Assembly (NCBI GenBank): GCA_036274645.1
Contig: DASUFH010000076.1
Coordinates: forward strand, 1-13,164
Direction of reading: 5' to 3'
DNA length: 13,164 nt
Source of the DNA: DASUFH01 sp036274645
GTDB taxonomy: Bacteria; Acidobacteriota; Terriglobia; 20CM-2-55-15
Made by a program: the position numbers and the translations under genes. Shown piece after piece: positions 6,385 to 13,164 of the stretch. Positions within the stretch are counted from its first letter, which is position 1. Each line of letters begins with the position of its first letter. The notes under the pieces are model-generated. The model was not told where the DNA came from. It saw only the letters and a list, made by a program, of their open reading frames with translations, and did no database searches.

Positions 6385-7346
6385 GACTTGGCGGCCTCCA
6401 CCATCAGGGTTGCGCCACAGCCGGCGGTTGCTTCGACGAGAGCAAAGGGACAGGCCATTGCGACCAGGCCCAGGTACACGAGATGCCGCGCCCAACCGGC
6501 CAGCGGTCCTTCCGGCTGGTTGCGGGCCGCGCGGCTGATAGGGTCGAGATGCGGCGCCAGGCTGGATGCCAGCGCCGGAGCGTTGTCGCGCAGGTTGAAG
6601 TGGCGGATTCGCCGGACATGAAACCCGCAGGCGCTGAGCAGCCGCACGAGCGAACGACGTGAATAGTTGATGGTGTGGCGTGGAATGTCGAGCCCGTGCC
6701 AGTTTGCGCCCAGCAGCCGGCGCTGCCAGCTGCCGATGTTGGGGACCTGCAGGATGAGCCGCCCACGCGGCTGAAGCACGCGGTGGGCCTCTGCGATCGC
6801 CGCGCGCGGGGCCGTGACATGTTCGAGCGTGTGGAACATCGTCACGATGTCGAACGCTCCCGTCTCGAATTTCGTCTGATCCAGCGTGCCGGTTCGTACC
6901 GGAATCCCATATTCGGTTTCAGCGGTGGCCGCCGCCTGCGCCGAAGCGTCGATTCCGGTGACCGAAAAGCCGGCGCGCCTGGCCTGGTCGAGCAGCAGGC
7001 CGGTCCCGCAGCCCACGTCAAGCAACCGAGGATGCGGACCGGCGCCTTGAACATGTCGCGCCGTCTGCCGGAGGAACCGCAGATGATCGGCCAGCGCGAT
7101 GCGACGGTACAGCGCTTCCGCCGCGCCGAGCCGGCTGGGTTCCGTTTTGCGCCAGTAGGTGTCCGGATAGAACGCCGCCAGTTCACCCGCCAGAGGCTGC
7201 GGATCGATAAACAGGCATTCGCATGCCGGACAGGCGCTCAATTCAAAAACGCGTGTCGTGGAGCGCAGTAGCCGGTCGCGGCCAACGAGCGCCGGCGATG
7301 TTCCCGAATCACCGCAGACCGGGCAGGGCGCTGATCTCTTCAACAT
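6381..7346 (-). CDS. Class I SAM-dependent methyltransferase with N-terminal zinc ribbon
   Basis: The 321-residue product starts with a zinc-ribbon-like region: CPVC at 8-11 and CPAC at 39-42. Then comes a Rossmann methyltransferase fold: motif I LLDVGCGTGL (108-117), the acidic end of strand 2 VTGIDAS (Asp133), FDIVTMFHTLEHV (165-177) and the motif LQPRGRLILQVPN (191-203). These are typical of the methyltransferase 12/type 11 families, often found in polysaccharide and lipid clusters. The substrate is unknown; pairing with a glycosyltransferase suggests sugar or glycolipid methylation. The C-terminus (about 288-315) is hydrophobic and may bind membrane. Its start lies 38 bases inside the upstream TonB_C gene without a clear Shine-Dalgarno. 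Because CPVC begins at residue 8, a much later start is unlikely. Confidence 0.88.
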   Translation of the reverse strand: MLKRSAPCPVCGDSGTSPALVGRDRLLRSTTRVFELSACPACECLFIDPQPLAGELAAFYPDTYWRKTEPSRLGAAEALYRRIALADHLRFLRQTARHVQGAGPHPRLLDVGCGTGLLLDQARRAGFSVTGIDASAQAAATAETEYGIPVRTGTLDQTKFETGAFDIVTMFHTLEHVTAPRAAIAEAHRVLQPRGRLILQVPNIGSWQRRLLGANWHGLDIPRHTINYSRRSLVRLLSACGFHVRRIRHFNLRDNAPALASSLAPHLDPISRAARNQPEGPLAGWARHLVYLGLVAMACPFALVEATAGCGATLMVEAAKS

Positions 7347-9096
7347 CGTAGTGGAATGTCACCTTCATCTTGAATCCTGAGGTCTGTCCGTTTTGAGAGG
7401 CCAGGCTGAACGTCCAGCGACGGAGGGACGCCGCGGTCGAGTTGTTCAGTTCCGGCAAGTCGGATTTTACGGCTTCCACACGCGTCACCCGGCCATCGGG
7501 ACCGACGGTGACCTCAAACGTGATGGTTCCTCCAACGCCGTTGTCGAGCAGAACCCTGGGGAATTCAGGATACGTCTTATTGATGACGCTGACATCGGCG
7601 ATGGATTCGATCGTGTAGCTCATATTTCCCACCCGCGTTGGCTCCGGCGGGGGCGGCGGTGGTGGGGGCGGTTCCGTCAGATCCACGGCCTGATCGACCT
7701 GTCGGCGAATCTGTTCCACGCGTTCCGCCTCGGCGTTGCGGCGGATCGTTTCGACCCGCTCTCCCAGCGTCTTGATCTTCTGTTCGTAGATCGTATCGAC
7801 CTTTTCCTCGATGTGGGGCAGGGCTGCGCTGGTCTTGATGGCGCGGTAGGCGTCATCCAGACGTCGCAATGCCACGAGCGCCTGAGCCTGAATATCGTAG
7901 AAATGGTCCGCGAATTCCGGCTCCTCGGCGATGGCCGCTTCGATCAGGGGGAGCGCGTCGGCGGCGCGTCCCTGCAGCGTGTAGACTCGCGCGAGTTCCG
8001 CCTTGGCCCGGCCCAGCAGCGGAAACTTTGCGACGGCGCGTTCCAGGCCGAGAGCCTGCGCCGCAATGAGGTCCGGGGGCGAATCGACTTCAACGCTGCC
8101 GAAGTGAAATTGCGCCAGGCCGACGTCCGGGATTTCACGCGTCGCCCGTTCCAGCGCCCGGGACGCTTCAATGGGATTTCGCGTGAACCGGATGAGAATC
8201 GCCCTGGCGGCTCGCGCGTCGGCGTCCGCGCCGGAGTACTGTTCGCCGGCAAATCCATATTTTCTCGCCGCCAGGAAAAGATCGCCCCAGTGGATGGCCA
8301 CCCGGTCGTTGTCCGCCATGATCGAGCGGATGTTCTCAGGGCGCGGCTCAAGCGGGACAGCCGTCTCCGCGTAGCCGTCCAGTTCGTCCTGCAGTTGATC
8401 CGTATCGAGATCGATCCGCGCGCTGCCGCCGCCCTCGATCCGGAGCGCTTCAAGGAACGGGTCCAGCGCTTCGTGGTGCTTCTCCTTAATCAGGCGAAGC
8501 AGTCGATGAGACTGCGTGCGGGAAGCCCCGCCCGGATCGCTGTCCCGATAGGAGGGGCTGGCCACGATCCGCAACAGGTCGCGGGCGGTGAAGGCTTCTT
8601 CCCTGGGCACGGATTTGGTGTCGGGTTTTCGGCCGGCCTTGCGAAAATATTCGGCGGCCCCTTCGGAAAGCCAGAACGGCCGCCACAGTGTCGTGCGTTC
8701 GAAGAACACGTGTCCCAGCGCGTGACCAACGTCGTTGGCGATGTCTTCGGGAGATTTGTCGCGCGCGACCACGAATACACGATCGGGTCCGCGATACAGA
8801 TAAGCTGAATGTTCGGGCTCAGGTCCCGTAACCTCCGTAAAGTCCTGGCCCTTGTCGAACAAAAAGACTTCGACTGGAAACTGCCGTTCAGGGATGCGGC
8901 CGACGACTTTTGCCAGCGCGGCAACCCGTCCTTCCAGATCCTCAAGAAGCCGGCGGCCTTTGGCTTCCGTCGTGTCGGTGAACAAGAGAAAATGCGGCGA
9001 CTGCGCTTCGACCCATTTCGCTTCTTCACCCCAACCCCATGTGGCAAGACCGGCTATCGCAAACACTGCGGCGCAGATCAACCGTAGGAGTTTCAT
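7309..9096 (-). CDS. Secreted MA-type pseudo-metallopeptidase / TPR / TonB C-terminal domain fusion
   Basis: The 595-residue product has an N-terminal signal or anchor segment (about 4-22). A metallopeptidase-like domain (about 28-225) opens WVEAQSPHFLLFTD, like the MA-type domain of DUF1570 proteins. At the zinc-site position it has HALGH (125-129) instead of HExxH, then WLSEGAAEY with Glu145. The two histidines and the downstream Glu remain, but the catalytic Glu is Ala126 (codon GCG at 8719-8721). TPR-like helices span about 295-430 (AKAELARVYTLQGRAADALPL), then a charged coiled coil (about 433-470), nine prolines (477-484 region) and a TonB C-terminal domain (about 497-585: NKTYPEFPR, GGTITFEVTVGPDGRV, LRRWTF). 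The TonB_C domain may contact TonB-dependent receptors or peptidoglycan; peptidase activity is doubtful. It is the first gene of a three-gene overlapping operon. The ATG is the only possible start: an in-frame TGA lies 13 codons upstream and there is no other start codon between. Confidence 0.85.
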   Translation of the reverse strand: MKLLRLICAAVFAIAGLATWGWGEEAKWVEAQSPHFLLFTDTTEAKGRRLLEDLEGRVAALAKVVGRIPERQFPVEVFLFDKGQDFTEVTGPEPEHSAYLYRGPDRVFVVARDKSPEDIANDVGHALGHVFFERTTLWRPFWLSEGAAEYFRKAGRKPDTKSVPREEAFTARDLLRIVASPSYRDSDPGGASRTQSHRLLRLIKEKHHEALDPFLEALRIEGGGSARIDLDTDQLQDELDGYAETAVPLEPRPENIRSIMADNDRVAIHWGDLFLAARKYGFAGEQYSGADADARAARAILIRFTRNPIEASRALERATREIPDVGLAQFHFGSVEVDSPPDLIAAQALGLERAVAKFPLLGRAKAELARVYTLQGRAADALPLIEAAIAEEPEFADHFYDIQAQALVALRRLDDAYRAIKTSAALPHIEEKVDTIYEQKIKTLGERVETIRRNAEAERVEQIRRQVDQAVDLTEPPPPPPPPPEPTRVGNMSYTIESIADVSVINKTYPEFPRVLLDNGVGGTITFEVTVGPDGRVTRVEAVKSDLPELNNSTAASLRRWTFSLASQNGQTSGFKMKVTFHYDVEEISALPGLR

Positions 9097-9103
9097 GAAA
9101 TCG

Positions 9104-9109
9104 ATTATA
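9104..9109 (-). promoter_or_regulatory. Perfect -10 box (TATAAT) of a probable leaderless transcript
   Basis: On the minus strand a perfect TATAAT ends seven bases before the ATG at 9096, and the intervening bases CGATTTC contain no Shine-Dalgarno. A start at the usual distance falls on or beside the A of the ATG, as in leaderless mRNAs. No convincing -35 hexamer is present at standard spacing; CTGACA occurs at 9134-9139 but is 24 bases away. Confidence 0.55.
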
Positions 9110-9158
9110 GCGCTCGGGGGAATCTTACGGAGGTGTCAGCCGCTCCCGGGTTGTCTTC

Positions 9159-9338
9159 ACTTAATCATTAACTGTTGGCTGTTCACTATTAACTGATTCA
9201 CTTAATGGCATTCGTCCTTTCCGGCGACCGGCTCAATGAATCGCCAAAGCGCTCCGCGGGACAACCGACAAACCGATTAGTGGATTAATCATTAAGTGAA
9301 TCAGTTAATAGTGAACAGCCAACAGTTAATGAATAAGT
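9159..9338. repeat. 180-bp element with 49-bp near-perfect terminal inverted repeats
   Basis: The left arm (9159-9207) and right arm (9290-9338) are reverse complements with one mismatch (9164/9333), giving 43 uninterrupted pairs inside. The arms are AT-rich in a GC-rich region and built of short subrepeats: CAGTTAAT at 9302-9309 and 9323-9330, TTCACTTAAT at 9156-9165 and 9197-9206, TTAATCATTAA at 9161-9171 and 9285-9295. The 82-base centre (9208-9289) is more GC-rich and has no coding sign. The right arm ends at the first base of the dctA stop codon as read on the plus strand. No target-site duplication or T-run is obvious. It could be a MITE-like element, a structured RNA, or a very stable transcription stop between dctA and the next operon. 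Confidence 0.85.
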
Positions 9339-10615
9339 CAGGAAGACGCGGCCGCCGACGACCGGACGGTTCCGGTCAACTCGCGCCGCAGCGTTTCTCG
9401 ATCCAGATCCTTTTCCCAACGCGCAATCACGATGGTTGCAACGCCGTTCCCGATGAAGTTCGTGATCGCGCGGGCTTCCGACATGAAGCGGTCGATTCCC
9501 AGAATCAGTGAGAGTCCGGCGACCGGGATGGAAGGAACGACCGTCAACGTGGCTGCCAGCGTAATGAACCCGGCGCCGGTCACCCCCGACGCTCCCTTCG
9601 ATGTCAGCATGGCGATTGCCAGGAGCGTGATCTGTTCACGCAGCGAGAGGTCGATATTCAGCGCCTGAGCAATGAACAGCGCCGCCATGGTCAGGTAGAT
9701 ATTCGTGCCGTCCAGGTTGAACGAATATCCGGACGGCACGACCAGGCCGACCACGGATTTCGAGCAACCCAAACGCTCCAGCTTCTCCATCAACGGCGCC
9801 AGTCCTGTTTCCGATGAGGCGGTGCCCAAAACGGTGAGGAGTTCTTCCTTGATGTAGAACAGGAATCGCAGGACGTTGAAGCCGGCGAAGGCGGCAATCG
9901 GTCCGAGGACCAGCAGGACGAACAGCGTCGTGGTGGTGTAGAACGTCAGAATCAGGGCCAGCATCGGCCGCAGCGCGCCCACGCCGTACCGGCCGATCGT
10001 GTACGCCATGGCGCCGCCGGCGCCGAGCGGCGCGAGCTTCATGATGACGTTCATCATCCCGAAAAAGACATGGGACGCGTCGCCGATCAGTTTCTTCAGG
10101 GTGTCGGCGCGGGCGCCCATGCGGGCCAACGTATAGCCCACAAGGATCGAGACCAGCAGGACCTGGAGCAGGTCGCCCGAACCGGTGAACGCGTCCATGA
10201 GCGTCGTCGGAATGACGTGCAGCGCGAACGAGGTGGCGTTCTGCTCGGCCGCCTTCTGGGTGTAGGCCGCCACCTCCTGCGCATTCAGTTTGGTGGGGTC
10301 GACCGGAAACCCGGATCCGGGCCGCAACACATTCACGACGATCAGCCCGATGGCCAGCGCCAGGGTGGAGACGATCTCGAAATACAGGATTGCCTTCGCG
10401 CCCACCCGTCCGACCTTCTTCATGCTGCCGGTACCGGAGATTCCCAGCACGACCGTGCAGAAGATGATCGGAGCGATCAGCATCTTGACCAGCGCGATAA
10501 ACCCGTCGCCCAGCGGCTTCAGCGCGACAGCTTGCGCCGGCGCCAGGTATCCCACGAGTCCGCCCGTGATGATGGCGAGAAAAACCCAAAAATAGAGAAG
10601 ACGAAAGATGCGCAT
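9338..10615 (-). CDS. dctA: C4-dicarboxylate:cation symporter (DctA type)
   Basis: This 425-residue integral inner-membrane protein of the dicarboxylate/amino acid:cation symporter family is multi-spanning along its whole length. Key motifs: reentrant hairpin 1 GTASSETGLAP (264-274), TM7 GYSFNLDGTNIYLTMAA (296-312), hairpin 2 TSKGASGVTGAGF (338-350) and the TM8 motif DRFMSEARAITN (375-386) followed by GNGVATIVIARW. The last is a close match to DctA rather than to glutamate carriers, so uptake of succinate, fumarate and malate is expected. The usual serine-rich hairpin 1 (GTSSSESALP) is altered to GTASSETGLA. The gene stands alone: 74 bases separate it from the carboxyltransferase stop, and the inverted-repeat element follows its stop. 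The ATG has no Shine-Dalgarno, and an in-frame TAA lies five codons upstream. Confidence 0.93.
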   Translation of the reverse strand: MRIFRLLYFWVFLAIITGGLVGYLAPAQAVALKPLGDGFIALVKMLIAPIIFCTVVLGISGTGSMKKVGRVGAKAILYFEIVSTLALAIGLIVVNVLRPGSGFPVDPTKLNAQEVAAYTQKAAEQNATSFALHVIPTTLMDAFTGSGDLLQVLLVSILVGYTLARMGARADTLKKLIGDASHVFFGMMNVIMKLAPLGAGGAMAYTIGRYGVGALRPMLALILTFYTTTTLFVLLVLGPIAAFAGFNVLRFLFYIKEELLTVLGTASSETGLAPLMEKLERLGCSKSVVGLVVPSGYSFNLDGTNIYLTMAALFIAQALNIDLSLREQITLLAIAMLTSKGASGVTGAGFITLAATLTVVPSIPVAGLSLILGIDRFMSEARAITNFIGNGVATIVIARWEKDLDRETLRRELTGTVRSSAAASS

Positions 10616-10626
10616 TGATGCGGGCG

Positions 10627-10632
10627 ATTATA
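10627..10632 (-). promoter_or_regulatory. Perfect -10 box (TATAAT) close to the dctA start
   Basis: On the minus strand TATAAT lies 11 bases before the dctA ATG, and the spacer CGCCCGCATCA holds no Shine-Dalgarno. A start six to eight bases downstream would leave a leader of only about three to five bases, so the message would be almost leaderless. No clear -35 is seen. Confidence 0.5.
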
Positions 10633-10689
10633 CGGGCGGTCCGGCCGTCTGCGGTAGAGAGGTGGGAGGGAAGGAGGATTTCGGCGGCG

Positions 10690-12248
<1,559 letters not shown>

Positions 12249-12249
<1 letters not shown>

Positions 12250-12899
12250 TACTTGATGACGGGTACCTTTTCCCAGTCGCGCAGGAACTGCTCCACGCCC
12301 CGGTCAGTCAACGGGTGTTTCAGCATCATGTCAAACACCTTGGCCGGCAGCGTGCAGATGTCCGCTCCGGCAAGCCCCGCTTCAACCACGTGGATGGGAT
12401 GCCGGACCGAGGCGACCAGCACTTCGGTCGTGAACTCGTAGTTGGAGAAGATCTCGACGATGTCGCGGATCAGGTCCATGCCGTTGCGGCCGACATCATC
12501 AAGCCGTCCGACAAACGGGCTCACGAAGTACGCGCCGGCCTTGGCGGCCATGATGGCCTGCGGCGCGGAAAACACCAGCGTCACGTTGACGCGGATCCCT
12601 TCGTCGCTGAGCGTCTTGGTGGCCTTCAGACCGTCCTTCGTCATCGGACACTTCACCACGATGTTCCGGTGCAGCTTGGCCAGATGCCGGCCCTCCTCCA
12701 CCATGCCTGCGGCGTCGCGGCTGACCGTTTCCGCGCTCACCGGTCCGTCGACGATCGCGCAGATCTTCAGCAGCTGTTCTTCAAAGGGAGCGTTCTCCTT
12801 GGAAATAAGAGTGGGGTTGGTCGTAACGCCATCGAGGATGCCTGTGCTGGCGACTTCACGAATCTCGTCGATGTTGGCCGTGTCCAAAAAGAATTTCAT
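12249..12899 (-). CDS. tal: Transaldolase, short TalC/MipB-type subfamily
   Basis: The 216-residue enzyme belongs to the short transaldolase/fructose-6-phosphate aldolase subfamily and moves a dihydroxyacetone unit between sugar phosphates in the non-oxidative pentose phosphate pathway. It begins MKFFLDTANIDEI with Asp6, has TTNPTLI (26-32), the Schiff-base lysine Lys83 in IVVKCPMT, NVTLVFS (105-111) and SPFVGRLDD (127-135). Phe129 sits where fructose-6-phosphate aldolases carry Tyr, which favours true transaldolase activity. The start was set at 12899, with AGGAG eight bases upstream at 12908-12912. An earlier in-frame ATG at 12935 would overlap the promoter and add a tail not seen in the family. 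It heads an operon with the carboxyltransferase gene. Confidence 0.95.
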
Positions 12900-12925
12900 G
12901 CAAGTTTCTCCTGTTCGGGCATCAA

Positions 12926-12934
12926 AGTGTAACA
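12926..12934 (-). promoter_or_regulatory. Extended -10 promoter for tal-pccB
   Basis: The minus strand reads TGTTACACT, a TGn extension plus TACACT (four of six with TATAAT). Transcription from about 12919 would give a 20-base leader with AGGAG properly spaced before the tal ATG. No -35 is evident. It is the third TGn-type -10 in this window. Confidence 0.5.
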
Positions 12935-13063
12935 CCGCCGGACGAGTCGGCGCCGGGAAGCGTCAGCCGGGGTGGTCTGTCGCAAGGTCAGCGCAATTGT
13001 TTAGCGGGAGTCTAGACATTTGGGGCTCAGTTCAGGCAATGAATTCGCGTTTACGTCTCGGAC

Positions 13064-13080
13064 CTGCAGCTTCGCTGCAG
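13064..13080. repeat. Short perfect hairpin in the region upstream of tal
   Basis: CTGCAGC (13064-13070) and GCTGCAG (13074-13080) pair across a TTC loop. There is no T-run on either side, so terminator function is unsupported. The region 12935-13164 otherwise shows no convincing coding sequence. Confidence 0.4.
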
Positions 13081-13132
13081 CAGATTGACGCAAACGAAGC
13101 GTGAGTATGGGAGCCGACTGGAGTGGCGCCGC

Positions 13133-13157
13133 CCTCTCCCGGCTCCGCCGGGAGAGG
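13133..13157. repeat. 11-bp stem hairpin at the right edge
   Basis: CCTCTCCCGGC (13133-13143) pairs perfectly with GCCGGGAGAGG (13147-13157) across a TCC loop. It is strong but not followed by a T-run. It may be a dispersed intergenic palindrome, or the end of a transcript from beyond the window. Confidence 0.5.
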
Positions 13158-13164
13158 AGGGAGC

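Noticed and set aside
6385..6495. Longer N-terminus for the glycosyltransferase
   Set aside because: The extra 37 residues lie wholly in the methyltransferase gene and lack family similarity; the ATG at 6384 has GGAGG and an ATGA junction.
7393..8808. Long plus-strand open frame (471 codons) opposite the TPR/TonB_C gene
   Set aside because: Low-complexity Arg/Gly/Asp-rich antisense product typical of GC-rich shadow frames; the minus-strand gene has clear domains.
9159..9338. Inverted repeat as a CRISPR array or ordinary intrinsic terminator
   Set aside because: There are only two arms in opposite orientation, no regular spacers, a long 82-base loop and no T-run.
9155..9345. Target-site duplication flanking the inverted-repeat element
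   Set aside because: The flanks (CTTC on the left, CAGGAAG on the right) are not direct repeats; mobility is left open.
12900..12935. Longer N-terminus for transaldolase
   Set aside because: The extension covers the Shine-Dalgarno and the predicted -10 box; the family starts at MKFFLDTA.

Overview
The window is GC-rich, densely packed bacterial chromosome with short intergenic gaps and many overlapping stop/start codons. An Omp85 outer-membrane protein, a TamB-type protein, SurA-like chaperones and a TonB-type C-terminal domain show a diderm (Gram-negative) bacterium. The gene mix would fit Acidobacteriota or a related deep lineage: a metallopeptidase-like/TPR/TonB_C fusion, a short transaldolase, and a decarboxylase/carboxylase-type carboxyltransferase. 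That assignment is inference from gene content only. I see no phage, plasmid, CRISPR, rRNA or tRNA genes.

Layout. (1) 1-4056, minus strand: ribosomal protein L28, a 922-residue Omp85 protein with seven apparent POTRA repeats, a SurA-like protein lacking a PPIase domain, and the start of a TamB-like gene running off the left edge. The last three overlap one another, so they look like one translationally coupled outer-membrane biogenesis operon, a TAM-like pair with a chaperone gene between its members. (2) 4057-4305: a divergent intergenic region with an extended -10 promoter for each direction, tandem AACGCGTT palindromes and small hairpins. (3) 4306-5349, plus strand: a lipoprotein parvulin-type peptidyl-prolyl isomerase with a TTG start. 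It is the only confident plus-strand gene. (4) 5350-9096, minus strand: a three-gene overlapping operon. It begins with a secreted pseudo-metallopeptidase/TPR/TonB_C protein, followed by a zinc-ribbon SAM methyltransferase and a family 2 glycosyltransferase. (5) 9097-9337: a near-perfect 49-bp inverted repeat next to a probable leaderless promoter. (6) 9338-10615: a DctA-type C4-dicarboxylate transporter, also with a -10 box almost touching its start codon. (7) 10690-12899: transaldolase and a biotin-dependent carboxylase carboxyltransferase subunit sharing a TAATG junction. (8) 12900-13164: the transaldolase promoter and two hairpins, no gene seen.

Functionally the window combines envelope assembly (Omp85, TamB, two SurA-family chaperones), probable surface glycan synthesis (glycosyltransferase, methyltransferase) and central carbon metabolism (C4-dicarboxylate uptake, propionyl/acetyl-CoA carboxylation, pentose phosphate shuffling). 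The most unusual items are the lost catalytic glutamate in the TonB_C fusion protein, the seven-POTRA Omp85 in its overlapping operon, the long inverted repeat, and a ten-base G tract inside the carboxyltransferase gene.
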